Counted from the first letter of the stretch, positions 45,305 through 57,977 are shown. The stretch: DNA of 64,000 nucleotides from Moniliella sp. 'wahieum' (GCA_003971905.1 RSEE01000032.1:62001-126000), one strand, 5' to 3'. A program made the numbers and translations. Notes: generated by a model not told the origin, from the letters alone.

Positions 45305-48300
45305 TCAAGGGAAGAGGGCCTGGAGGACGGCCGAGTCAAACGGGTCCAGAATTGAATTTTCCCCGGCCCACGTACCGGAGAAGAGCGAGGGAGGATGAGG
45401 CGGGGGCGCCGCACCAAAGTAGCCGGGGGACAAGAGTTCCATAGGCGCCGGCGCCGGCGCAACGGGTGGCATACCGGGCACGGAAGACGCCAGGTGAGCC
45501 TGGGCCTGAACCTGAGCCTGGGTCTGGGCCTGTGAGCCGCCCAGACTTGCCGTGGCGGCGGGAGCAGCCATGCCCGCCCCAAGATGAGCGTACCAGTTGG
45601 CAGTGGCATTTGGATCGGGAAGTGGGCCCCGGGGCGCCGAGGGGTTAGGCATCGAGGGGAGCAGAGGGGGAACGGCGTTGCCCACCGCGGTGGAGGGTTC
45701 AGCATCGGTCGCAGGCCAGAGCGGCCAGGGGTTAAGCGACCGGACGGGCAAAGGTTCGTTTGTCGCGTGTGGTTCCGGGACAAGCGGGGGAGCAGGGTCC
45801 GTCGTAGTCGGGTCCACTCGGCGACGGGGCCGACTGAGTCGGATCCAATCCCCCTGGGTCTCAGGCCCATTGAACAGCCCCAGAAGCAGTTGTTCCAACG
45901 CGCGGGGGGACCGGGTAGCCCGTACCGGTCCCGGTCGTAGTACCTCGGGGGTGACTTGGCGCGGGGCCGGGTTGGTGCTAGGTGAGTCGGGAGGGCGCGG
46001 GGTTTGTTCGCCCGTGTGCCACGAGGTTGGTTCCTTGCTCGTTTTAGGGCGTTTGGGCGGTGGGGATGTCGTGGTGGGAGGGGCACGTGGAGGTGAGTCG
46101 ACTCCCTGTGCCTGTCGGCGAAATTCAATGAGCGTGTCAACGAGTGAGTGAGACGCACCCCGACGAGCGTGCGCGAGAAAGCTAGTGCGAATAGCGCGGA
46201 TGGACCAGACGATCATCTCGTCCAGTTGCTCATCGATGTACCGCTCTTGCTTGTCTTGTTCCGTGTCCTGAGACGCGCCCGGGCGAGCCTGGCGCTGCTC
46301 CGCTGCATTGGCCCGATGTACCGAGTACATTTGTAACACGATCGTTGCATGGAACACGTAAAGCACAACAAACCATATGGGCCAACCACCGAGATGGCCC
46401 ACCGTAGATGGATGAGCCAGATACTCATGCTCCTCTCCCGAAGAAGGCGGTAGCCAAGGTACTGCATCTGGCAGGGGGTGATCAGACGCTTGGCAAGACG
46501 CAAGAGTTGCCAAGCTGCGTTAACACAAAAGTAGGACGAGCGGGCATAGGTTGGATCGTCAAATCCGCGACTCATGTAGAATCGGTTGGAACGGAGACAA
46601 AGATGGTGGGTGATCATGAGACTCACCAATTTGGTCTTCTCCTCCGGTGTAACAGGCGGAGGCCATGCAACGTCCGAAGAAGAAGCATGTGAAGCCAACA
46701 CTTTCCCTGCTGGAACCTGCACCGTCACTCCTTCCGGCAAAGGATGGAGTTGAGGATAAGGCAAATCCGTTGGCCCTTTGGGCAGAGGCAGTTGCACCTC
46801 GGGAGTAACGGCATGCAGATAGATTAGTTCCTGCGTGGTCAAGCGAAGAGGCGAAGGAATGTTGGTAAAGAGGATCGACCTCGTAGTTCGGCGAGCTCAA
46901 GGTCCTTGGAAGAATATTCGCCATCGGCTTCAGCCACGTCATCGACAAAGAGTTTGTACGCTTGGGAGACCAGGGAGCTAAAGACGAGGAAGAGACTGCT
47001 CATGTTAATCCCCCCTTTCCCAGCACCTGGTGGAGCCAGAAACATATCGGACGGAAGCTGGTCGGCAGGGACCTCGGGCCCGCATGGTGCTTGGCTCATC
47101 GCATCCTCCCTCGGCTCCTCCACCTCCAATCCTAGGACAACACCCCATTGTGGAGTTTGGAGGACAGTCTCCTCTGGGACATCCCACCGAGGATATGCAG
47201 TTCGGGTCAGCCCCTTGCCTGGAGGCCAACGAGCCGAGTAGTAGAGCGTAGTACCATCGGGCTCATGGTCAGGATCGGAGGTGTCGTGTTCAACGTGGCC
47301 TGTAGTTGGGGGGACAGAACGGGAATCGGCGTGGCTGGGTGGCATGCGTGGCCACTCCGCCTGTATTTTCATGCCTTCACTCAGACGCGTGGGGAGACGG
47401 GGGAAGCGCCATGGGTACAAATGAGCGTCAATGCCATACTCGACGCCCTGATCCACGTTCACGAGGTAAAAGAGATCAAATCGGGAACCGAGGAGCCAGT
47501 CCAGAGTAACCAGCGACCACCATACCTTACGCCCCACCTCCCGCACCGCATGGTGACCCATCCCAAACCCTGCAATAGGCGGACGGCGAGGATTGTCACC
47601 ATCGGCAGAGGAACGCGGATCAGCACCATTGCCTGTTTCGATCTCCTCGTTCGGAGGACGATCTTTACCCCCCGGCGGTGTCTTCTTGGTCGCTGCCCCC
47701 ATACTGGCCGCGTCAGGCGATGGGGTTCGGCCAAGCTGAGTTTGAAGCTGGGTCAACAGATGGTTCGAAATGGACATTGACCGAGGTATCTGTAGCGGCA
47801 CCCCTTGCGCGCTAGTCCAGTCGGGGCCATCAGCACCAGGTGTGTGATTTGCCATGCCACCCAACCCCACAGAGACGGGCCCATGCAAAGTACCAGGAGC
47901 GTATTGTTGCTGTTTGCCTCGTTGACGCTGGGCCATCCAGCGTTGGCCATCGCCCTTTGCGCAGCCCAGGCGGTGCAGGCCTTTGAAAGACGCCGCCTTG
48001 ATCGCGACCGAATTGGCCGACGACATACTTACATGCTGGCCCAGGGCCATCCATACCGGACGAAGGATGATGACAGCTTGAAGAAGGTCACGGTGGGGTA
48101 CTCTGCCCAGCGACCAACAGCCAACAAGGTCTGAGCTACCTGGAGGTAACCCGTACGAAGTGCGTCGAGTCCATGTGATGCAGCAGCCATGCGAGCCTCC
48201 TCGAATTGTCCGTCGGGCGGCCAAGAAGAGAAGAGGGCAGCAGCGATTGAGCCCCCATTGCGCGTCTGGGTGCGGATTAAGGAGTAGGGAGAAACCACGG

Positions 48301-49613
48301 TGGACACGTTGGCCAAAACGGCATAGGCGACAGTCAGCACTGCCACCGGTACGGCTTGGTCGGCATCAAGGGGGGATGCATGTAAGATCGCCCATGTCTT
48401 GAGGCGTTCGGTGAGGGCTGGATCGTCATTGGGGGCCCCGCTGCGACGCCCCCCGGCGGCCGCCTGGCGCCGAGCGCGTTCCTTTTTGAGTCCGGCAATC
48501 TGGTCCAGTAGGATACCGCCCACGACGCATCCATGCAGCGGCTCAAGCTCACGCTGAGAGCGATGAAAGGTGGTTAGGATCTCGACCATTTAAGAAAGAT
48601 ATCAGGAGCAAACGTAACTACGTACCAAAAAGTACTCCACCGCCCAATCCAGCACATCGTCTGGGGGGAGAGCATCCAGCGCCTTGGCCACATACGTGGA
48701 AGCCCCTCCCATGCTAGCCCCAGGATAGGGGAAGATGAGTGTGCTGGCCGATCCCGTTCCGGGGGCACCTGGAAGGTGGTTGTGGGCGGGAGAGCGGAGG
48801 ACGAAGCCGAGGGAGCAGTGGGCTGCGAGCGGGCATAGACAGCTGACAGGATGGGTAGGAGTCGGGCAGCAACCAAGTCGGCTACGCGGCTGGACATGCG
48901 TTCGGCGACTTGGTCAGCCAGGGTGTCCATGTCCACTCCTGCTGGGACAGATGGGGCGGCCGCAGCTGCTTCGGGTGTGTGCTGGCCCTGGATCAGCGTG
49001 GCCAGGAGAGGGAGAACCGATGGGCTCGCCGGACGCAGCAGCAGCAACATCGGGCGAAGCAGCGCCAGGCGTAGGCGTAGGCGCCGTGTCGGGGGGGAGG
49101 GAGGATGAGGGGGAGGACGCTTGCTTGGGGTTAGGACCAGGAGGAGTCGGGGCGGAGGCAGGGGCGGGGGGCTGGGAAGGGATGACGCTGCGGCTGGGTT
49201 TGCGGGTGGGGGGCGGATGTGGGCAGGCAGCTCGCGCCGGTCGACGTACACGCACGACGAAGCAACGCCGCGGCGGATGCAGGTGGCGCAGATGGGTTTG
49301 TCCTTGGGGCAACGGATCTTGCGCTGGTAGCAGTTGGTACAGCTGGGGGTGCGGCCGGAAGGGGCAGCAGCCGTGGCACGCCCGTGGCCGCAGCAGCGGC
49401 AGTGGCGGGGTGGGCGTAAGGGTGCGCATGGGGCGCGTGGGGGCGGGGCGGGAGAGAGTAGGCGGGCGGGTTCTGGGCGGGATCGGGGGTGGTGGGCTCG
49501 GCGAGGGGGGCGAGGAGGGCGTCGATGTGGAGCGCTGGACGCGCAGGAGGCGGAGGCGGCGCATACGAGTGCGCGTGGCGGCGGCCGGGTGGTGGCGAGG
49601 ACGGAGAGACCAT
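45305..49613 (-). CDS. Zn2Cys6 fungal transcription factor with fungal-specific regulatory domain
   Basis: Binuclear zinc-cluster activator, presumed nuclear. The likely start at 49613 gives MVSPSSPPPGRRHAHSYAPP and a Pro/Ala-rich N-terminus. The zinc cluster is SCTNCYQRKIRCPKDKPICA then TCIRRGVASSC (about 49250-49340), with all six cysteines correctly spaced. After a Pro/Ser-rich linker comes a helical segment (DMDTLADQVAERMSSRVADL). Intron 48554-48625 (72 nt, CTAAC branch) joins DWAVEYFL to RELEPLHGCVVGGILLDQ in frame. The middle region contains the fungal-trans-type signature REVGRKVWWSLVTLDWLLGS, then FDLFYLVNVDQGVEYGIDAH. Hydrophobic helices follow (WFVVLYVFHATIVLQM), then a Gln/Ala- and Pro-rich C-terminus ending DSAVLQALFP. 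About 1,410 codons, large for the family. Several frame breaks. No adjacent pathway genes indicate its targets. Confidence 0.85.
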
Positions 49614-50613
49614 CGGGAGCGCTCGGCACCGCCGCCGAGGAAGCGTAGGTGCTGCTCGTGGCCTCCAACCACCATCCGCCGGCCGTTGCGGCGCCGACCT
49701 GGGCCGAATGGCGCGTCACCGTCACCCTGCAACATTGAAGACTCACCCCGAGTGTGGCGTCCACCCCGTCCGCCCCGTCCGTTCCGCCCCATCGGTTTAC
49801 CCCGCGGGGCGGCGCGAGCAGTCGGCGGCGCTGGCTTGCCACTTGCGACAGTGTTGCCGTTCTTCTTGGGAAGGTATCTGGGCGCAATGGCCGCGCGACC
49901 TCCGGAAGCGCGGACGGCAGAGCGATCCCTATAGTCAACTATCTCCTCTGTCGAGGTCCGATGCCGGTGTGTCCCATCGACACCACCGTATGGGCGTCGG
50001 GGACATGCCAGGGGGCAGCCTGCCGACATCACCTCGCCCATCACATCACATGTCACATGTCACATGCAGCATCCGATCACCCGCACAGGATCAGCCAACT
50101 GCACGCCATGCGCTTCTGTTTGTGCTGTGGCTGGCTGCACGCATCCTGCCGCCTGGGAGCAGTGACGTCGATGATCAATGGTCGGAGGGCCAAGCCACGC
50201 GTGTACGTAAGCCGATCGGCTTGCCCCGAAAATGCGGCGCACGCGGCGGAGCAGGCTGGCCCGTGGCTGGCAGGGCGCGTGGGCACTGCGGCGAGTGGGC
50301 AGCCGCTGCCAGGGCGATGCAGGCGACGATGCAGGGGGATGCAGCTGGGACGCAGGCCGACGCAGGCTGGCTGCAGAGGGGTTCCAGAAGGTGTGTGATC
50401 GTCCGCCCACTGCCCCCCTGCCCCCTCCTGCGCGGCCACCCACAAGCAAGCGCACGCCGGCGCAGGCGCCCCGTCGCACCCACCTGCACCCACCCAATCG
50501 CACCGCTCACCTTCACCGCTCACCTTCACCCTACCCCCGCCCGCTCCCGCCACCAGCACCACCACCACCACCATCACCATCACGCTCCCCCCTGCGCCCC
50601 TGGTGAGCTGGCT
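49614..50613. promoter_or_regulatory. Divergent promoter region, Zn2Cys6 factor / G-beta
   Basis: 1 kb gene-free. Upstream of the transcription factor lies TGCAACATTGAAG (49729), a half match to the recurrent palindrome. A TCACATG array sits at 50041-50067. The G-beta leader is CAC/CAT-rich (50545-50590). Confidence 0.4.
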
Positions 50614-51786
50614 ATGAGCACCGCCACCGCCCTTCCCGCCCGCACCTCCAACGGCTCCTACTACGTCAGCCCCGCCCGCGGCCGGTCGGCAGGGCATGTC
50701 GCCCGCAGCGTCACCTCGGCCCAGAGCCTCGACTTGCAAGAAAAGATTGCTGCTGCGCGGCGCACGGCTGATGCGCTTAAGGAACAGATCCGTGCCCAGA
50801 AGGACGCCCTTGCTGATGGCACCCTCTTCTTCGGCAGAGAGTGTGCCCCCCCTCCCACGGGTGGCGCTCAAGACGCGCCGGACGCTCAAGGGCCATCTGG
50901 CCAAGGTCTATGCCATGCAGTGGGCCAACGATGCGCGCCACCTCGTCTCGGCTAGCCAAGACGGCAAGTTGATTGTCTGGGATGCGCACACCAGCAACAA
51001 AGTGCATGCCATTCCTCTCAAAAGCAGCTGGGTCATGACGTGCGGGTACAGTCCCTCGGGACAACTCGTCGCCTGTGGCGGCTTGGACAACCTGTGCTCT
51101 GTGTACAACTTGCGTCAAAGCAAAGATCCCGACGCACAGAGCAACGGCAACCCAGCACGCGAGTTGGTGGGTCATACAGGTTATCTTTCCTGCTGCCGCT
51201 TCATTACGGACCGCGACATGGTTACCTCGTCGGGGGACATGAGCTGCATGCTGTGGGACGTAGAGACGGGCCAGCGCAAGGCCGAGTACGACGAGCACAC
51301 TGCCGACGTTATGTTCCTCGCTCTTTCCCCTACCAACCAAAATCTGTTTGTGTCTGGTGCGTGTGATGCGCAGGCCAAGTTGTGGGACACGCGCGTGCCT
51401 GCGTCCAAAGGGGCAGTACAAACCTTTGCCGGCCACGAGACGGACATCAACTCGGTAGCCTTCTTCCCCGATGGCAATGCGTTCGTATCGGGATCGATGA
51501 TGCGACCTGCCGCCTGTTTGACCTGCGTGCCGATCGCTCCCTCGCCGTGTATGCCCACGACAATCTCATGTGCGGAATCACGTCAGTTGACTTTAGTCAC
51601 TCGGGCCGTCTTTTGCTGGCCGGGTACGACGACCACAATGTCAATGTGTGGGATACGCTCAAGTCGGACCGGGTGGGGGTGCTGTCGGCGCATGAGAACC
51701 GAGTATCGTGTCTGGGTGTGTCGAAGGATGGCTTTGCGCTCTGCACTGGCTCTTGGGACGCCCGACTGCTGGTCTGGGCATCCTGA
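50614..51786 (+). CDS. GPB1: Heterotrimeric G-protein beta subunit
   Basis: WD40 beta subunit that pairs with Ggamma and transmits pheromone or nutrient signals at the plasma membrane. The N-terminus [20 protein letters not shown] is an extension of ~40 residues before the usual N-terminal coiled coil ([20 protein letters not shown]). Seven WD repeats follow: [20 protein letters not shown] then [106 protein letters not shown]; and the last closing [14 protein letters not shown]. These match fungal Gbeta throughout. About 390 codons, slightly longer than the usual 350. Breaks occur near 50835 and 51497. ATG 50614 is the first in frame after a Pro/His-rich leader. Confidence 0.96.
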
Positions 51787-52839
51787 GGCGCTGGTCGCGG
51801 CCGCCTTGGCGGTGTTTTTTTTTTTTACTACCCGTTTATTCGCTCTTTTCTGGTTCCACTGGTCCCTCTCTCGCGTTTTTGTTTCTGGCCTGCATGGGTC
51901 GTTTGCTTCTGTTCCGTTTCCAGCCCACACTGTTGTGGCCTAGCTCGGCACCGGACCTTGCACCTCCAAACACCGTGGAACCAAAAGTCCTTTCTTTCTC
52001 GTTTATCCAACCAAATACCTTTTTCCTCTCTCTACGTTATCAGGCTCTTTTCGATGTGTGGCATGCTTGATGCTTATATGAGAAGAGCTCGGCGGGTGGC
52101 CGTGAAACAGCAATGGCTGCCGGAGTGGGGTGGGGGCGGGAGCTCGACCATGCTGTAGTACCCTAGACAACTACCTAGCTGCTCAACCGGCACAGAGCAT
52201 GGGAGACTATCTTGTCATCAGCACAGCGGCATAGAGGACCGCATGCAGTGCGCGTCGCCTGTTGGCCTCCGATATTGGGTGGGTGGTGGGCCGGGAAGGC
52301 CAGGCGCGCATTACGGTAGGACGATGGGGCCTGAGGCCAGCGTATCAGCTGGACTCGACCCAAGGAGATAGACAAGCGAGACTGGGACTGTGACCTGTTG
52401 ACCCCCATGGGGAGAATGAGGCTGGTGAAATTTGAAAACGAAACGCATTGAATATTGAACGTTTCGGTGCGCCTCACCTCCGCAAAACGCGGGACCCAGT
52501 TCCGAGCTCCGAGGTTCAGCAACCCTAGTGCCGATGGCACAGGCATCATCCATCCCGGTCCAGCAAGGCATAGGGAGTGTCCGTGCGGCGGAAGGCGTGA
52601 TGTCTGATGCAGATGCGAGCGCGAACGCGTCGCGTCAACTCGCGGGCGGGACGCTACCGGACGCGGCAGGACGCGACTGGGCACGCGGCAGCAACCCCGC
52701 GCTGGCACGCGACTCGGACGCGCCTGCTTTCCTGGAGCGCGTTTTTGCTGGCTGCGATTTTGCTCGCTGTAAACATTGTCTTTCCCCCGTCCGCAGCTCC
52801 GTCACCACCGCCCTTTTCCTCCTTTCCTCCTTTTCCGCC
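51787..52839. other. Intergenic region G-beta - PHD gene
   Basis: No gene. The G-beta 3' UTR is T-rich (51815-52050). GCATTGAATATTGAACG occurs near 52445. The final 40 bp before the PHD gene are C/T-rich. Confidence 0.4.
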
Positions 52840-55800
52840 ATGGCCGACCCGCCGGGTGGCGCCCCGCCGGCTGTCCAGCGCGTCGTCCGCGTCCTGCCCG
52901 CTCCAACCCCCCATCACGGCCGCCGCCTCTGTCTCCACTTCGGCCTCGGCGACGACGAGCGGCCCACCGACACCATCGCCCCCTCCCGCACCTCCACTGC
53001 CCCGCACCCGCGCCCACGCATCACCTGTGTGCTCTCTCCGTCCAGAACGGCCGTGCGGTGCCCACCGCCTCCTGGCCTCGACTCGCTCCTGCCTCCTCCT
53101 CGACGCCGCCTTGCTCGCAGGCCGCAGAGGTCCCCCCCGCCCGCTCCCCCACTCCTTCTCCCCCTCCGCCTACCGTCCCCACTGGCGCCAGCGCGGACGA
53201 CGACAAGCGAAGCAGGGGCACGCTCCTGCAGCGTCTTCCCACTCTATTCCACCCCATTCGCCCGCGCATGACCGCCGCGCTACCCTCACCCCCGTCACGC
53301 TGGATGCTGTGGGCCGCATCCTCGCCCCTACCGCTCTGTCTCTTCCACCTGGCCTGGGTGCTCCGTCCAAAAGCACCCAACCTTCCCACAATGGTGCCTC
53401 CTCACCCCCGTTTGCACCTTCTTTCCCCCGCATGGTGGGATCGACCGTGCCGACCGAGTCGGAGCTCGAGTACCCCCTGTGCTTGACCCTCGGTAGGTCA
53501 GCCAACCTACTCGCACGCCGTGAACGTTGTCGTGCATCCTGTGCCGCCAGCCTGCACAACTTCCCTTCCTCGGGCCATGGACCAACATTACATTGGCCCG
53601 CGGAAGCGGATCTACCAATGGGCCCAACGTCGTTCTCGTCCTGCTCTTCTAGCCCACATTTCCTCTTGGCTTGCTGGCAGCGATGAGGACGATACGACCG
53701 TGCCGCCTGACTACGGGCTGCATGGCGCTTCCCGCATTTTACCCCCAGCGCTAACCAGTCAAGAAAAGGAAGCCTGAAGTCCAGCCTACGGCGAAGGAAA
53801 CCGAGCTGGATCCTAACCATGGACCCGGATCAGCCAAACGACCCAAGCTCCATGGTGCCACCCCTGCCTCGACCCGCGTCCACCCGCCTCGGGTACATGC
53901 TTGCGAGCCTCTCCGGATACGGCTTGCACCCCATGGTTGCACACGTCTTGTCGCGGCGTGCTTGGGACGTGACTGTGGCGGAGCGGAAGCGAGCCAGGCA
54001 AGGTGGGCGCATGGACAGTTCCGTTCCGTGCACACCTCGTCTCTCGGCCTCACAGCAGGAGACCGCTCGCGAACGTCCAAGCGCCGACGTGGTGTGCCTC
54101 CGCGCACGCCTATGGGCCGAGACCGGTACGTGGTATACGATCGGCCAACGCCTCTCCCGCTCAGCCTCCCGCTTCGCTCCCGATCTACTTCGCGCAACGT
54201 ATGGGACCGTCTTGGTTCCCACACCGACTCGGAGTCCGACTCCGAGTCCGACTTCTCCCACCGTCGCACCCGTTCGGGTCGGGGGGACGAACGGGGCGAT
54301 TGCGTGTGCGGTTTGCCGGACCACGTGGGACCTATGGTCCTATGTGATGGCTGCCAGTGCTGGTTCCACCAAGCGTGCGTTGAGTTCAACAGTGAGGAGA
54401 ATGTTGACTTGCTGTGGTTTTGCGCTGGGTGCAACGTGCGTCGCAAGCCAAACCCTTCGGATCCGAATGGTACTTGTACCCACCCTAGTGCCATCATGTC
54501 CACCCCGCCTCCGCATCCAGCTCTTCGGTCGACCACTACCTTTTCCCGGCCCGGCTCGCTCCACTTCGGCTCACAGCCCCACCACGCCCTCGCTTCCATC
54601 GTGGATGGTGAGCGCACCCTGGTCAGCATATAGCCCCGCCACGCCGTTGTACCTCCGTACCACGGGGATCTTGATGGAAGAGTCTGACCTTCGCACCTTT
54701 GCCGGACCCGGGACCGAGACCGGCACCGGGACCGGGACGGAACCGAGGACAAAGCCCGTTTCTCCCCCGTTCCCGGGCGAGGGGGACGGGTGCCCCAATC
54801 TCCTGGATCGCCCTTGGCACGCAAAGCGATCGCGACGACGCTTCAACCTCTCTGGAGCTCGTCTGCGCTTGGCCAGGTGGCAGCCATGCCGCCTCTTGGT
54901 CCACCTTTGACCCCACCGCTGGGTCACACGTTCCAAGGGCCTGTGTACACGGCTCGTGCACGAGCGCGGGCGTTGCGTGGGCAAGGGATGCAGCGGACCT
55001 GTCACTGAGCTGTGGGCTGGTGGAAGGCCAGGACGCCGAACCTGATTCCGACAGCTTGACGTTACTGCAGGACGAATGGTGCGCTTCGTCTTCCGCCTCG
55101 CGAGGGGGAGCGTGCGGGACCGAACGGGTCTGCTCTGCGGCCTAGCAAGCTGTCCTCATCGCTGTCCCTTTCGGAGCGTACGTGTCGGCGCGGGGGACGT
55201 GCACTTGGATCCGAAGCGGTGTGCGAGACAGACGAGACAGACGAGACGGACGAGGCGGACAAAGCTGAACTTGTCACCGACCTATTTTCCACCCCTTCTC
55301 GCTTACCCTTAGCCCGACCGGCCCTGTGGACCGACCGATCACCTTCGACCGTGACGCGTTCCGGGTCGGGGGGAGAGTCTGTGCCCCACACCCCCACCCC
55401 GGGCCACTGGGGACTTGCTCCTACCCCGTCCCGCCCCACTCCGCTCCGAGGCATGGGCGGCTCCACCTTGTTCCCCACGCCCATGTGGCCAATATCGAGC
55501 TCACTTCTTCGTACGCCTACGGCGGCCGGCACATCGCTCGGCCCGCGTACACGACCACGGTGGCCTGCCTCGGCCCACTCGCCCGTCTGGTCAACGTCCC
55601 GTCGACCACCCAACCCCAACCTCAACCCCACATCCACCTCCACATCCACCTCCGCATCCACACCCACACCCCCTCCAACCCGGTTGCTTCTCTCGAGCGT
55701 ACCCCCCGGGCGCCCACCTCGCCCGGCCCAAGGCGTTGGCACGCTCCCTCCCCCCCTGTACGAGCCAGGACGCCAGGGTCCAGTTCGTGCGCCAGCCCGA

Positions 55801-56123
55801 GTCCAAGTCCGAGTCCGAGCATAGGGTCCAGCCAGGTGCACGGTAGACCACTGACCCGCCACGGCATGGGCATGACGAGTTCCCCCGCCACGTCGGTGGT
55901 GGGCGTACCTTCCTCGGCGCCTCGTGCGCGGCTGGCAACACCGAGGTTGGGCAAGTGCACCGAAGAGGACGAGAAGGAGCATCGGTACCTCTTGGCTTCC
56001 CCTCGGCATCGGCCAATCGGAGACTGCAGGCGCGCAGCGGTCCCGATACGACCGAGGTCCAGGAAGCTCCGCGGTCGCCTGTGGGTGCCCACCCAGTGGT
56101 CCTGGGCCATCTAGCTTCCTGAG
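52840..56123 (+). CDS. PHD-finger protein with long low-complexity flanks
   Basis: Probable chromatin reader. The ATG at 52840 opens MADPPGGAPPAVQRVVRVLP. A Pro/Ser/Thr-rich region follows, then DQHYIGPRKRIYQWAQRRSR and a charged stretch (KKRKPEVQPTAKETELDP). At 54295-54450 a PHD zinc finger is clear: CVCGLPDHVGPMVLCDGCQC then WFHQACVEFNSEENVDLLWF and CAGC. This supplies the C4-H-C3 ligands and the CxWFH core of H3-tail readers. The residues upstream (RSRSTSRNVWDRLGSHTDSE) are SR/DSE-rich. The C-terminal ~600 codons are Pro/Thr/Ser-rich with degenerate TSTSTSAST repeats, spread over several frames by base errors. The stop at 56121-56123 follows HPVVLGHLAS but is uncertain. No SET, bromo or ING domain was seen. 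About 1,090 codons. Confidence 0.75.
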
Positions 56124-56891
56124 CAGCGCCGAGGGGCGCGATGATGGATGAACGGGATGCGATGAACTTGATGAACGTCGTACGTGGTGTGCACCAAGCC
56201 GTCTTTCCTTTTTGGTTCCTGCTGTTTTTTTTCTTCTCGATATGCTGTTGATTGATGTTGATCATGTTGGTCCTACGTTGGTCAACGTGATCAGCGACTG
56301 TGGTACTGTGTGTGGCCTCTCTCTCTTGTATATGTCTATGTTGCGACTCTGTTCCTGTCTTCTCAAACGTTGTTCTTTACCTGTACCCTTCCCCAGCCGC
56401 GCTCTTGAGCAGCAAAGAGCACACTGTTGGTTCTGTTTATTATTGTACATCAGCAATCGTATGCTTGCGGACTTGGACTCGAGGGATGCGTCCCCTACTA
56501 TGCACTACCAGGTGGGCGGGACGGTGAACAAAAAAGTAAGCCAAAAGGAGGTGTGTTTGCGGCGAGCCGACGGTTAGTTGCTCATTTTTCTGTAGTATGC
56601 AGTGTGGAGGGTACTGACGCGGGGCCTCAGCCTACTATTGTGCGCCTAATATAAACCGACCTGCGCATCCGGCATGTTGTGCTTGTTGGCGCCAAACCCG
56701 TGTAGGAAACCGTCAAGGGAGCCGGCAGCAAGTCAAGACGCTCTGGCGCCCACCATTCGCTTCCAAACCGGATGTTGCCCGCACAGGCTTCCTATTTTGA
56801 CTGTTTCTTGCCGCCGAGGAAATCCAAGTGTACAGTTGAACGTTGCTTCTGGGCTCATTGATCATCAACCACAATACAACCGTCGGTTCCG
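56124..56891. other. Gene-free stretch downstream of the PHD gene
   Basis: T-rich presumed 3' UTR up to about 56450, then ordinary spacer. No gene or notable repeat seen. Confidence 0.4.
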
Positions 56892-57977
56892 TTAAAGTTC
56901 TCTGCAGTGGCACCTGCAGCCCCTTCTCTCACACATCTTCCTATACAGTGCTGGCTCTGTATCGTAAAAGCGTTCGCAATGCACGCGCCGCCCGTGGGGG
57001 CAACAACAGTGATGTAAGATGTAATCATTGGCCTCGTTGGCCGTAGTGCGCTTGGGGCGCAACGTACTCGTAAAGTCCACAGGCGAGAATCCTTCCATGC
57101 GAAACGTCCTTCCTACCCAAGGGGGTTTTGTCTCCCGTCGGACTCGTCGAACGTTCAAAAAGACGGACACGCCACTCTCGCCCAGCACATTGTCTACCTT
57201 GCCACCCACATCTTCTGTTTCCCAAAGGGTGGACTCTGTCCAAGCTTGCCGGAACCTCTGGGGTGAGAACGGCAATGGAGGATTCGCTGGTGATAATGTG
57301 CGTGGGTGATGAAGGACAACGGATGAACTGTGGAGGAACAGCGGACCATCATCGAGGGGGACCTTACAACACCCAACGCGGGTCATAGGCTCGATGGCCC
57401 TCTTGTGGTAATGAAAGAGTAACAATACTAGCTACGCGTTCCCCTCTACCCCCCTTCATCCCAGGAATCCCGCACAGCAAGACGAGATTGGCCAAGCATG
57501 GCCCAAGAAACGACATGCACTCTCTGCATCGCAAGCTCCCCAAACATGGTCCCTGGTTCGCACGGAACCTTGGGGGTCACTTTCATGGCACGTGGCTGGC
57601 TAGCAGGGCCGGAGGATGGTAACTGAACAAGCGCGAATTGAGCGGCAATTCCTCCTAAACAGCGGTCGGTGCCGAAAGCCGAAACGCAAGCAACGGCCAC
57701 CAAGGTACACGTTAAACGGCAGTCCGCGGGCGCGGTCCAAGAACGCACGAGGAGACTGCGGTGGAAAGAATCCATGGGCCGGTAACCGGTAACCACTCCG
57801 TACTCCCCCCCCTGTCCAAATCAGGACAGAATCACACGTCAGACGAAATCAAGACTGCCGCAGCAGTAAGAAGAGCAACAGTCGCAACAGCAGCGCCGAT
57901 CCAGAGGCGTTCGCCCTTGCTCAGTGGCTCTGGCCCCGTCGGAGCCGGGACGCGGCGGGAAGGAGGGGGCTCTGCAT
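56892..57977 (-). CDS. Possible uncharacterised gene with one membrane segment
   Basis: Weak candidate. From a possible ATG at 57977, after one frame break, the sequence reads EPLSKGERLWIGAAVATVAL then LTAAAVLISSD, a charged flank followed by a ~20-residue hydrophobic segment. A GT-AG intron at 57756-57837 would join it in frame to SPRAFLDRARGLPFNVYLGG. Further down, 57010-57330 reads FRQAWTESTLWETEDVGGKV then NVLGESGVSVFLNVRRVRRE, with protein-like composition. These pieces may be exons of one small membrane protein, but the joins between them are not resolved. No family recognised. Confidence 0.3.

Noticed and set aside
48735-49934. Plus-strand 399-codon frame opposite the Zn2Cys6 gene
   Set aside because: It is a Gly/Arg-rich antisense reading of Pro/Ala-rich coding DNA; the six-cysteine cluster and the in-frame intron are on the minus strand.
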